Source: Paludibacter sp.
Lineage (GTDB): Bacteria > Bacteroidota > Bacteroidia > Bacteroidales > Paludibacteraceae
NCBI GenBank assembly: GCA_017882285.1
Contig: JADGPS010000016.1
Span: forward strand, 1 to 46,627
DNA length: 46,627 nt
Direction: 5' to 3'
Positions 1-9,600 of the stretch are shown here, one piece after another. The notes beneath the pieces were generated by a model, which did no database searches, was not told the DNA's origin, and saw only the letters and a list, made by a program, of their open reading frames with translations. Every line of letters begins with the position of its first letter. The first letter of the stretch is position 1. Both the position numbers and the translations under genes were made by a program.

Positions 1-18
1 GAGGGCACTGAAAAAGTA
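1..18 (+). repeat. IS left terminal inverted repeat
   Basis: GAGGGCACTGAAAAAGTA is the exact reverse complement of 1735-1752. The match stops at base 19. Confidence 0.93.
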
Positions 19-33
19 ACTCAGCTTTGAGTC

Positions 34-85
34 AAAAAAAACAGCAAAAACATAGGTAAAACACCTGGTTATTGCTGTTTTTTTT
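34..85 (+). terminator. Hairpin terminator at the IS left end, before the transposase
   Basis: Arms 34-47 (eight A then CAGCAA) and 72-85 (TTGCTG then eight T) pair perfectly over 14 bp, with a 24-base loop holding a smaller AGGT/ACCT stem. The arm ends in a T-run, so it resembles a rho-independent terminator. Placed between the left end and the transposase start at 117, it should stop transcription entering from the flank. A near-consensus -7 box (TATCTTTA, 87-94) follows directly, so the transposase may have its own weak promoter just after it. Confidence 0.7.
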
Positions 86-116
86 GTATCTTTAGGTCTC
101 AAATCAAAGCACTTAT

Positions 117-1568
117 ATGTTAGCACAACAGCAACAGCTCCAACTGAGTACTTACTCAGATTTATATGACCTGATAGTACCCAAGGATAATCTTCTAAGA
201 AAAATTAACGAGCTCATCGATTTTTCATTCATCTATAATGAGTTGGTAAACAAATACTGCTCAAATAATGGGCGTAACGCCCAAAGTCCTATCCGCATGT
301 TCAAATATCTGTTGCTGAAAACGATTCATGACATATCAGATGTGGATGTAGTAGAGCGTTCCCGTTTTGATATGTCTTTCAAGTATTTCCTGGAAATGAC
401 GCCGGAAGAAGATGTAATCAATCCGAGTTCACTTACCAAGTTCAGAAAACTCCGTTTGAAGGATACGGATTTGCTGAATCTTCTCATAGGCAAGACCGTT
501 TCCATTGCTATAGAAAAAGGCATTATACGTTCGAAGTCCATTATTGTTGATGCCACACATTCCCTATCCAGATCAAATCCATTGTCACCCATCGAAGTGC
601 TAAAGGAACGAGCCAGACAACTTCGCAAGGTTGTTTATTCTACTGATGAGAACTGGAAAGAGCGAATGCCTAAAAAGAACGGGGACAACAATCTGGAGCA
701 TGAGTTATCATATTGTGATAAGCTTGAAAAGGAAATAGAATCAGATGAAGTACTACGGTCATTTCCCAAAGTAAAAGAGAAGTTGAATCTATTAAAGGAA
801 ACAATTGAAGATACTCAAGATCATTATACGCTCTCAAAGGATTCAGATGCAAGAATAGGACATAAGACACCTGATACCTCTTTCTTTGGTTTCAAAACTC
901 ATATAGCCATGACAGAGGAACGTATAATTACAGCGGCTATAGTGACATCCGCAGAAAAAGGTGACGGACCTGAGCTACCGGCATTGCTTGATGCTAGTCA
1001 GGAGAATGGAATTGAAGTCGATACAATCATTGGTGACTCAGCATACTCAGGTAAGGAGAATCTTAAGTTGGCTAATGAGCAGGAAATAAGAGTCGTTGCA
1101 AAGTTGAACCCCTCTATTACCCAGGGCTTGCGAAAACAAGAAGGTATATTTGATTATAATAAGGATGCCGGAATGTTTGTATGTCCCTCTGGGCACATGG
1201 CTATCCGCAAAGCGCGTCAGGGTAAGAAAGAAGACGGTACAAACCAGGTAGATACCTATTACTTCGATGTCGAGAAGTGTAAATCATGTGTATTAAAAAA
1301 TGGTTGCTATAAATCCGGCGCAAAAACCAAAACCTATTCTGTTTCTATTAAATGTGATGAGCACCATGAGCAAATGAAGTTTCAACAGACTGATTACTTC
1401 AAAGACAAAGCAAAACACAGGTATAAGATTGAAGCAAAAAATAGCGAATTAAAAAATGTACATGGATACGCAAGAGCCAGTTCGTATGGAATTGCCAGCA
1501 TGCAAATGCAGGGTGCAATGGCTATTTTTACTGTAAACCTGAAAAGAATCCTCAAATTAATGAACTAA
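117..1568 (+). CDS. IS1182-family DDE transposase
   Basis: This 483-residue protein is the transposase that cuts and joins the ends of the surrounding element. Its layout is that of IS1182 transposases: an N-terminal helical DNA-binding region (about 1-110, with SSLTKFRKLR), then an RNase-H-like DDE core. Visible catalytic residues are D145 (in VDATHS), D307 (in IGDSAYSG) and E439 (in RYKIEAKNSELK). A cysteine-rich insert (CPSGH, then CKSCVLKNGC) at about 358-399 is a probable zinc knuckle typical of the family. The length is normal and the frame is intact, so the copy is probably functional. ATG at 117 is the first start after the left-end hairpin. No Shine-Dalgarno is evident, as usual in Bacteroidota. 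Confidence 0.95.
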   Translation: MLAQQQQLQLSTYSDLYDLIVPKDNLLRKINELIDFSFIYNELVNKYCSNNGRNAQSPIRMFKYLLLKTIHDISDVDVVERSRFDMSFKYFLEMTPEEDVINPSSLTKFRKLRLKDTDLLNLLIGKTVSIAIEKGIIRSKSIIVDATHSLSRSNPLSPIEVLKERARQLRKVVYSTDENWKERMPKKNGDNNLEHELSYCDKLEKEIESDEVLRSFPKVKEKLNLLKETIEDTQDHYTLSKDSDARIGHKTPDTSFFGFKTHIAMTEERIITAAIVTSAEKGDGPELPALLDASQENGIEVDTIIGDSAYSGKENLKLANEQEIRVVAKLNPSITQGLRKQEGIFDYNKDAGMFVCPSGHMAIRKARQGKKEDGTNQVDTYYFDVEKCKSCVLKNGCYKSGAKTKTYSVSIKCDEHHEQMKFQQTDYFKDKAKHRYKIEAKNSELKNVHGYARASSYGIASMQMQGAMAIFTVNLKRILKLMN

Positions 1569-1667
1569 CAGGGGGAACTCGAACCCAAATACCCCAAAAC
1601 ACCCCATATAAAGGAATCAAAAGCACTTTCTATCTAAAAATTTGCACTTAGCACTGTAAGAAAAAAA

Positions 1668-1704
1668 AACTGGTAGATGAAGGATTTGACTTTACCTGCC
1701 AGTT
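1668..1704 (+). terminator. Terminator-like hairpin at the IS right end
   Basis: Arms AACTGGTAG (1668-1676) and CTGCCAGTT (1696-1704) pair with one G-T wobble, preceded by an A-run and followed by CAATTTTTATT. It could end transposase transcription or block read-in from the right. Confidence 0.5.
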
Positions 1705-1734
1705 CAATTTTTATTAGTTTACTTTAATGGGGGA

Positions 1735-1752
1735 TACTTTTTCAGTGCCCTC
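1735..1752 (-). repeat. IS right terminal inverted repeat
   Basis: TACTTTTTCAGTGCCCTC is the perfect 18-bp partner of the left end and defines the right boundary of the element. Confidence 0.93.
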
Positions 1753-1806
1753 GAAATTTTATCCGGTATTTTTTTGTTTATGCATTAATCTGGAAATTTC
1801 TTTAAC

Positions 1807-3216
1807 TTAATCTTTTGGTTTTCCTAAATTTATACTAAGACCGACTGACATGTTAAATCCGGTTCCGTAGATTGGAATAGATTGCTTATTAACTTTTGGA
1901 GCTATGAAATCGGAAGCAATATATAAATTTATCCACTTTGGTGAAAGATTGAGAGCTAAACCAAAACGATTTGCATCTTTTCGCAGAAATTCACATGTGC
2001 CCGAAATTGCAATCCATGACAAGGGTTTGAGAGTTATTGCACCGACCAATTCATTTACGCTGTATGATTTTGCTGTATAATTTTGAAAAAGTAATCCCAC
2101 CGTAATATCTTGATTTTTATTGCCAAAAATATTATATTCTGCTGAAATATTAGTATTACTGGGGATGCTTTCTGAAATATTACTGCTGACTGACGTGTCT
2201 TTAAATTTCACAAGATTTGACATGCTATTTATTAAAGAATCAAGTTGACTTTGCACATTTAAATTAGCAATATCAATATTTGAAAATCCACTAAAAGAAA
2301 CAGCGCTTGTAGCTTCGCCCTTTTTTATTAAAGACTTATTCCAACTAATTGAACCTAAATCGTTTATTGATGCTGCAAGTGTCAATTTATCGATGGGTTT
2401 GTAAGTTACGCCAAGATCAAACGCAAATCCAAATCCTGAAGTTTTTAATTTCGATGGATCAACTTTAAATTGGCTTAAATCATAGTAATTGTTTGCATCT
2501 TTTCCGAATGAAATAAGATCAGACATCATAAGTGACTCTCCAACTGTATTTATTTGGTATTGATCCTGAGCAAGTGAGATATCGAACTTGCTATAATTTA
2601 TACTTTCTGAAAATTGACCAAGGAGCATCTTTACAGTGGCTCCAACTCTAATCTGTGAATTTATATCTCTTGAGTATCCAACCCCGACTTGAGTAAAACC
2701 AGTTAGATTAAATCCTAAATTTTTGAGGTCATACGTATTATTGGTACTATTTACCATACCAAGTTTCATAAATCGGAAGAGATCAAGCGGAAGATTCATA
2801 TTGAGATTTTCTTTCATCGAAACATTGAGTGAGATGAAGCTTTTATCCTTTAAATAGATACCGCAGGAGAGTAAATTCAAATTTAATGATTGCCTGATAG
2901 AGTTAACCGGATTTAAAGCATCTAAAAGTGTTAGACCCGGATCAACTGTCAAATCAGCCGGTTTCTGATGAAGGAAAGTATAAAGTTCAGTTTTATACGG
3001 ATAAGTAAAATTTGACAGACCAACATTAGATGAAAACCCCAAGTCTATACCACCAAGAACGGGTAGTGCGAAATAACCGTATTCAGGAGCAAAAGAAGCA
3101 TTATACGTATTTCTCAGACTCCATTTATCCATAAAATACATAGAATGTACGGTTTGAGAAGAAATGCTTATAATTGAAACTATTAGAATAGTTACGGAAA
3201 TTATTGTCCTTTTCAT
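1807..3216 (-). CDS. DUF5723-type outer-membrane beta-barrel protein
   Basis: The 469-residue product starts with a signal peptide (cleavage after about residue 20, ISISSQ) and continues as alternating beta-strand sequence with phrases such as FALPVLGGIDLGFSSNVG and ending in a glycine-rich strand. This resembles the DUF5723 family, predicted outer-membrane barrels of the PorV/FadL-like type that are restricted to Bacteroidota. Its substrate is unknown. It lies 36 bases after the large lipoprotein gene on the same strand, so the two are probably one transcript and their products may work together in the outer membrane. Family assignment is from recognised sequence style; function is not established. 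Confidence 0.75.
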   Translation of the reverse strand: MKRTIISVTILIVSIISISSQTVHSMYFMDKWSLRNTYNASFAPEYGYFALPVLGGIDLGFSSNVGLSNFTYPYKTELYTFLHQKPADLTVDPGLTLLDALNPVNSIRQSLNLNLLSCGIYLKDKSFISLNVSMKENLNMNLPLDLFRFMKLGMVNSTNNTYDLKNLGFNLTGFTQVGVGYSRDINSQIRVGATVKMLLGQFSESINYSKFDISLAQDQYQINTVGESLMMSDLISFGKDANNYYDLSQFKVDPSKLKTSGFGFAFDLGVTYKPIDKLTLAASINDLGSISWNKSLIKKGEATSAVSFSGFSNIDIANLNVQSQLDSLINSMSNLVKFKDTSVSSNISESIPSNTNISAEYNIFGNKNQDITVGLLFQNYTAKSYSVNELVGAITLKPLSWIAISGTCEFLRKDANRFGLALNLSPKWINLYIASDFIAPKVNKQSIPIYGTGFNMSVGLSINLGKPKD

Positions 3217-3252
3217 AAATTGATTTTTTTAGTAATAATAAAATATAAGTAT

Positions 3253-6198
3253 TTATTTCGTTGATGAAGGATTAATAGTAATTCCCTTTGGTATTCTCAC
3301 TCTCAATTCTAATGTTATGTATTGATTTGAATTTAAAGCAAGACCGGCTACCGTACTATTGCTCTTTGCCGAGATTTTTAATTTCAAAGCATCTAATAAT
3401 TGAAGCGCACCGGTTGACGATTCACTTAAAGAAATAGTGATTTTACTTGTCTGAGCAGTTCCATCGGCATTACCCGATTTTATTTTATCAGGAGACGAAA
3501 TTGTGACACCACTAATTACACCTTTTGAGCTGTTTAAAGCAGTTGCTTCTAATGAAAGTTCAAGTGGTATTGAATTCTCAACAATAGCTATTATATCAAC
3601 CTGATGTGCATATTTTAAAATATCTGCAAGTGATTTTTGTAAATCTGCAATAGTGTCTATGTATTGTATTACGAAGTCTTTACCAAAACTAAGTGGGACA
3701 CTAACGGAATATTTCAAATTCAGCATATTATTAGATGAAGATAAATCAATTGTTTGTTTGTCTCCGGTAATGGTTGGCACAGCTGAAATTAGAATTTGAT
3801 CCGGTATCGATTTTAATAAATTAGGCAACGGAACATTAATTGTATCAAAACCGGCAGAAAATCCTTTACATGAGTTAGAAATCCAATATCTACTCCAGGT
3901 CGTTTGTCCTAAAACACTTGCAGGGGCAATATTAATTTTATTGGTGTTTATTATACCGGCTGTTTGCACAATTCCACCCTTTTTAGGAGTTAAAGTTAAA
4001 TCTAAATTAACCGGAATTCCCATTGTATTCCCTATTTCAAGTGTCATGACCGGATTAACAATATCCAACACACTAGCTCCGCTTGATAAGAAACTTGGTA
4101 AATTTATCGGTATATTTTGTGATATAGGTTGAATAGTTGTTGAAATTTTTCCTGTAATTTGTGCAATTGACATACTTCCAATTGTAACAATAGGGCTTAT
4201 AATAACAGTCGATAGGTCGTTTGAATTTAGATTTGCACCTTTTATGTATACACTCCCTGTCATTGTTACCGGTTGATGCAGGTTGAAAACTCCGTTAACA
4301 AGAGCGATGCCATTTACACCAAAGTCAATATTTTGTATTGTAAGTGCCTTCGTAAATCCATTTACAACTTTAAATCCTCCGTTTAATATAAGCCGATTCT
4401 GTGCATCAACATCTCCGGCTTTGAATTTTAAAAATGATGGGAATTGTATGGTATAATCTCTAAAAAAGAGGGAATCAATTGCTGTTGGAATACCGTTTAT
4501 ACCAATATTAAATGTCAGAGCTGAAGGTGTTCTAAGTGTAAAAGAATAAATGGTTTTAACATCATTGGAAACAAATTGATTAATATCAACATTTGTACTC
4601 TGATCGGGTACATCAATAGAAATACTATTGGTTACGACATTAGTATTACTAATAGTCAGGCCACTGATAGTTCCAACTACATTTATGGTTTTACCGGTCA
4701 TACTGTTTATAGCATTAACCTTAATGGCTTGACTTGCCACATTAAGCCCGACAATGCTATAGGATAAATTATCGCTTAGTGTTATTGAACTTGAGCCGGT
4801 AGGAACTGATTGGTTAATAGTCATTCCCGAAATTCCTATATTTTTAATACCAAATAATTGATTATAGGGAATTGTCAGAATATTTTTTGGAAGTTTAGAA
4901 ATGTTATCCAGACTCAAATCAAGTTTTATTGAAGGATCTCCTTCAAATGGTTTAAAAATAAACTTCTGAGGAAGTTGGATGATACAATTACCTGCTTTAA
5001 AAGTAAAAGGAGTAATCCCCGGATCGGCTATATTTAATTGTAGATTAGCGCCATTATCGAAAGTCAATGAATTAACACTTGAAATTTCCGGCGGTATTGG
5101 AATCACTTGATTTATTGGATTTGAACCCCCCGGAACCGTAACCAAAAAATCATTGGTCAAAATATCCATATCATCTATAGAAGGTGCTGAGGTTAATGTT
5201 ATAATTATTCGAGGTGTTGCATTTATTAAAGCCGGATTTGATGTCGTACCGATAAAACTATAATCAATACTGTATGGAATATCTTTCGAATAAATTAATG
5301 ATCCAAGCGATTGATTCCAAGCACTCATATCTAATTTATCAATTTTGAATGTGGCGGTATATACTCCTTGAGTAGCTGATTGAACGGCTTTTTCAATAAT
5401 AAAAGAACTTCCAACAATCTTAGTCCCTGATCCGACATTAGATGACAATACATATTCTGGAGGGAAGTCGATTTTAAAATTAATCGTGTCATTTTGTGTA
5501 GTAAAACCCAGATCATTAATGTCGGTTTTATTAATACTCAATGTTACAGTATTGTTCTTTAAAAAAATAGTATTAATCTTTTTTAGTTCCGTAGGATAAT
5601 TAAAAACTAAACTTTGAGAAATTGTTTCCTGATCATGATATTTTATTAAGCCGGTACTAAAATCTGATAATTGAGAACGGGACTTATTCGATCCGTTCAC
5701 TTTAAATTGTTTTTTTACCTGTGAAGGACTTGAAAGATCTATTACTTTATTAAAAGTTGAGTAGATAGGAGCTATCGTAAATGCACTAAAATCAATTGTC
5801 GGAAAAGGTAAATTGGATGATATATTTACCGGACTAATTTGAAAAGCAGGAATTTGAACAGTAGCAAAATTTGTACTAATAGGTGTAATTGAAATAGGAG
5901 CAATCGAAAAACTGACTGGACTTAAAGTAGGTACATTGACTGCAGTTGAATCTTTGAGTTGTAACAAATATGCTCCACTCTGAGATTTCTTTAGAATATC
6001 AGTACTTTGGCCATCCAAAAGCGATCCCAACAGTATTTTTTTTGTTTTCCCTATAGGAAAAGTTAAGGAATCACCGCCTACTGTGATTTCCGTATTTACA
6101 CTCTTCAAATCGTATTCGTTTGATGTACAATTTGATAATGTGAATGCTAAAACTAATAAGAGAATTTGGAATATTCTCATTTTTTTGATTGAAATCAT
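3253..6198 (-). CDS. Large exported lipoprotein, function unknown
   Basis: The 981-residue product has a lipoprotein signal: a hydrophobic stretch then a lipobox (LSNC), giving a lipidated cysteine at about residue 24. The rest is beta-rich, low in cysteine and full of IPISI/ITPI-like strands with repeated segments that resemble stacked immunoglobulin-like or adhesin modules (for example about 330-480 and 560-740). No catalytic motif is visible. It is the first gene of a pair with the DUF5723 barrel downstream, suggesting an outer-membrane lipoprotein that partners the barrel. I recognise no named family. A -7 promoter element lies about 300 bases upstream. Confidence 0.7.
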   Translation of the reverse strand: MISIKKMRIFQILLLVLAFTLSNCTSNEYDLKSVNTEITVGGDSLTFPIGKTKKILLGSLLDGQSTDILKKSQSGAYLLQLKDSTAVNVPTLSPVSFSIAPISITPISTNFATVQIPAFQISPVNISSNLPFPTIDFSAFTIAPIYSTFNKVIDLSSPSQVKKQFKVNGSNKSRSQLSDFSTGLIKYHDQETISQSLVFNYPTELKKINTIFLKNNTVTLSINKTDINDLGFTTQNDTINFKIDFPPEYVLSSNVGSGTKIVGSSFIIEKAVQSATQGVYTATFKIDKLDMSAWNQSLGSLIYSKDIPYSIDYSFIGTTSNPALINATPRIIITLTSAPSIDDMDILTNDFLVTVPGGSNPINQVIPIPPEISSVNSLTFDNGANLQLNIADPGITPFTFKAGNCIIQLPQKFIFKPFEGDPSIKLDLSLDNISKLPKNILTIPYNQLFGIKNIGISGMTINQSVPTGSSSITLSDNLSYSIVGLNVASQAIKVNAINSMTGKTINVVGTISGLTISNTNVVTNSISIDVPDQSTNVDINQFVSNDVKTIYSFTLRTPSALTFNIGINGIPTAIDSLFFRDYTIQFPSFLKFKAGDVDAQNRLILNGGFKVVNGFTKALTIQNIDFGVNGIALVNGVFNLHQPVTMTGSVYIKGANLNSNDLSTVIISPIVTIGSMSIAQITGKISTTIQPISQNIPINLPSFLSSGASVLDIVNPVMTLEIGNTMGIPVNLDLTLTPKKGGIVQTAGIINTNKINIAPASVLGQTTWSRYWISNSCKGFSAGFDTINVPLPNLLKSIPDQILISAVPTITGDKQTIDLSSSNNMLNLKYSVSVPLSFGKDFVIQYIDTIADLQKSLADILKYAHQVDIIAIVENSIPLELSLEATALNSSKGVISGVTISSPDKIKSGNADGTAQTSKITISLSESSTGALQLLDALKLKISAKSNSTVAGLALNSNQYITLELRVRIPKGITINPSSTK

Positions 6199-6629
6199 GT
6201 TTGTAAGTTTTTTGATAGTTTAAGTACTAATAAAATCAATTAAACAGTTATTTTTGAAAAAAGTTTATTTGTTGTTGAACGTATTGATAATATTTTAAGA
6301 AAAAAATACAAGTGCTATAATAGCAAGTAGCATTAAATTTTAAAAAAATAAAAAATACTCAGTAATTTTAATACATATGCTATAAATAAGAAAGTATTCA
6401 TTTTCAAAAAAAATAAATGCTATAACATTGGTAGTACTTGTTAATAAAAAAAAAGTTTATTTCAAATGAAAAGTGTCTTAGCCTTTCGTTAAAATAAGGA
6501 ACAAAGATAGGGGATGGATTTGTTTAATAAATATAAATGTAGTTAAATGCAAAAGAAAAAAGGATTAATTATGATAGATTAACATATTGTCCTGTGAAAA
6601 CACCTTGATTTCTAATTAAATATGTATTA
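6199..6629. other. AT-rich intergenic region with a leftward promoter
   Basis: This 431-base gap between the lipoprotein start and the putA stop is very AT-rich with A- and T-runs. Apart from the -7 element at 6502-6509 I see no open reading frame, RNA gene or clear terminator. Confidence 0.6.
6502..6509 (-). promoter_or_regulatory. Candidate -7 box for the lipoprotein/DUF5723 operon
   Basis: On the minus strand this reads TATCTTTG, a full match to the Bacteroidota -7 consensus TAnnTTTG. No convincing -33 TTTG is present upstream. It implies an untranslated leader of roughly 300 bases. Confidence 0.45.
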
Positions 6630-9600
6630 TTATTCAAATTTATCCGTAATGCTTCCGTAGCGATGATATTCAAATGCAATACTTTGTTCTTTCAAATAAT
6701 GAAGCAGTTCTATGCGACCTTCAACAATTGGTTTTGCAGTGGCTATGTATTTTCCTGATGCTGCTGCTTTTTTAAAGAATTCTTCTTGTAACAAATCACT
6801 ACAGGTACGAATTCGTTCGTATTTTTCCATTTCATTAATGAACACCGAGTCAGTTTGTTCAAGGATTGTAAAATCTTTTCCAATACATTTTTTTATGATT
6901 TCCAACTTGCTGTCATTCTTGCCAATACTTATTATTAATCCTGTTTTAAGAATTTTAGCAGCAGCTATAACCATGAATACATCACACAATTTATCACTTG
7001 ATTGCACACGGAAACCCATTCTTTTCAATGGTAAGTAGCGGAACGTATTTCGTTCGCCCACTATGTTATTGATGTCGAGTTCTTGTGAAAACTCCTTTTC
7101 CATATTAGCTCTATAACTTTCAACGGCTGTCAGGAATCGAACATTATCTGATGAATCCAACGCTTCTGAATAGGATTTAAAAGCTTCATCTTCTTTTATT
7201 TTTACCTGAGTCAATGGATTTTCGGTAATATCAACAAAACAAGAAACATAATTAACCCCGCCTGCTTTTATTCCACCACCGAAAGCCGAACGTTTCATGC
7301 CACCAAATGGTTGCCGATTAACAATAGCACCGGTTATTCCGCGGTTAATATAAAGGTTTCCTGCTTCAATACCGTTTTTCCAACGAAGTTGTTCAACTTC
7401 ATCCAGACTTTGCAAACCTGAAGTCAAGCCAAACTCAGTCGAATTCATTAATTTAATCCCATGATCCAGGTTATCAATGCAAACCACTCCCAGCAATGGG
7501 GCAAATAATTCGTTTTTGAAAGTGAAACTTCCTGATTTTACTCCCCATTTTACACAAGGTTTTAATAGGTACCTTTTTTCATCTGCAAATTCCGGTTTTA
7601 CAAGCCACCATTCTCCTTCTTCCAGATTTTCAATGGCATGCAGTAATTTATCATTTTCATTCGTTATCATTGGTCCGACGATATTTCCGCCTGACCAAAC
7701 GCTACCGGTTTGAAGACTGGTTACTGCATCAGTGAGTTTAGTTTTAAAATCGGGGTCGTTGTAAACTTCTTTTTCGAGCAAAAGCAATGAACAAGCCGAA
7801 CATTTCTGACCTGCATTGCTGAATGCCGAAGTAACAATGTTTTGAATGGCATGATCGCGGTCACCGCTTGCAGTGAGAATAATTGCATTCTTACCACCGG
7901 TTTCAGCCGAAAGCGGACAGGTCGGGTTATTTTCCAATAAACGGAAAGCAGTATCGGTTCCACCGGTCAGAATAATATGTTTGATTGAAGGATGAGAAGT
8001 TAAGAAATTCAACGGTTCACGACCATCGGTGCAGACTACCTGCAAGGCATCTTTTGGAACGCCGGCATCCCAGAAACTCTTTGCAAATTCCCATGCTACA
8101 GGTAATGCCACAGTCGCCGGTTTCAAAATCACCGTATTCCCTCCTGAAAGTGCAGCGGACACACCACCAACCGGAATTGCCATCGGAAAATTCCAGGGCG
8201 AAATTACCAGCACAATCCCTTTAGGAGTACAGGCGATTGTTTTAAGGTTGGCAAATGGTTTCATGGAAATCGGGTAGAAACGACAGAAATCAATTGCTTC
8301 CGAAATTTCCACATCTCCCTCGCCAAAGGTTTTTCCGGTTATGGCTGACATACAACCAATCAGGTTTCCGCGGTTATTGCTTAAATTTAAAGCCACTTTA
8401 TGAAAAATTCGATTGCGTTCGTCCAATGATGTTTTTCGCCAGTTCGAAGCATCCTTTTCGGCTATTCTTATTATTTCATTTACCTGATCCATGTTAGATA
8501 AACCGGCTTCGCATACACAGATTTCTCCGGTCTGGCTACGATCGAAATAAACCTGTTTTTTTGTAGTAGTAAGTTCTATATCACCAATTTGGACCGGAAT
8601 TTGATAAGGTTCGTCTTTGGCTGATTTTTTCCATTGAGCACGTATTTTGTCAGCCCACTCGCGGTTTGGCTTCAGGTCGAAATTCGTATCGGGTTCGTTG
8701 TGGAAACTATCGACTACCGACTCCAGACTACCGACTACCGACTTCGAGTTTCTATCCTGTGTCCGGTACGATTTTGCTTCTATCTTGTCTTTCAACTCAA
8801 AAGCTTCAATAAATTGTGTTTTCAGGAACATCCATTGGTTGCTGTCGTATTTCAAATTGAAAGAATAACTCAAAAAATTATCTTTACCGGTATTTTCATC
8901 CAACCTGCGCACCAAATAAGAAACAGCATTCAGGAAATGTTCGTTTTTAACTACCGGTGTGTACAATATGATTTGTTTGTCCAGACTGCGCATGACACGT
9001 GGTAAGTGATTTGCCATACCTTCCAGCATTTCAAAAGTCACTTGTTCTTCAACTCCGTTTTTTTTGCTCAATAAATAAGCATAACCGATACTGAAAAAAT
9101 TGTGTGATGCAACGCCTATTTGTAAGACTTTTGCATTTTCGGGTTTGAGTGCGCGGTCTAATATATGCAGGAAGTTAGCGTCAACTTCCACTTTGCTGTG
9201 AAGTACCGGATTTTCCCAACCTTTCAGCGACGAGATAATGGTTTCCATTTGCAGGTTTGCTCCTTTTACCAGACGCATTTTGAGTGGAGCACCACCGCCG
9301 GCAACACGTTTCTTTGCAAATTCGAGCAGTTCAGTCTGAAAATTCCATGCATCGGGCAAATAAGCCTGAATAACGATTCCGGCTGAATAATTTTTAAATT
9401 CGGGAAGACTCAGCACAGTTTTGAAAACGTCCAGCGTCAATTCTGCATCCTTGTATTCTTCCATGTCGAGATTGACAAATTTAGAAGTGCTAATTCCGTT
9501 ATCGTCTATAAATGGATAATCGATGGCCTGTTTATAAATGCGTGCCAATCGTTCGCAAAGATCCGTTTTGTTTTTTGCGTAATTGAGCGGATTTATTTGT

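Larger units (their letters stand above)
1..1752 (+). mobile_element. Complete IS1182-family insertion sequence
   Basis: The element is bounded by perfect 18-bp terminal inverted repeats at 1-18 and 1735-1752 and contains one transposase gene reading rightwards. The left end carries a strong hairpin before the transposase and the right end carries a second terminator-like hairpin, so the element looks insulated at both sides. The window starts exactly at its left end, so the left flank and any target duplication cannot be seen. It sits 54 bases beyond the stop of the leftward DUF5723 gene and breaks no gene visible here. Confidence 0.93.
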
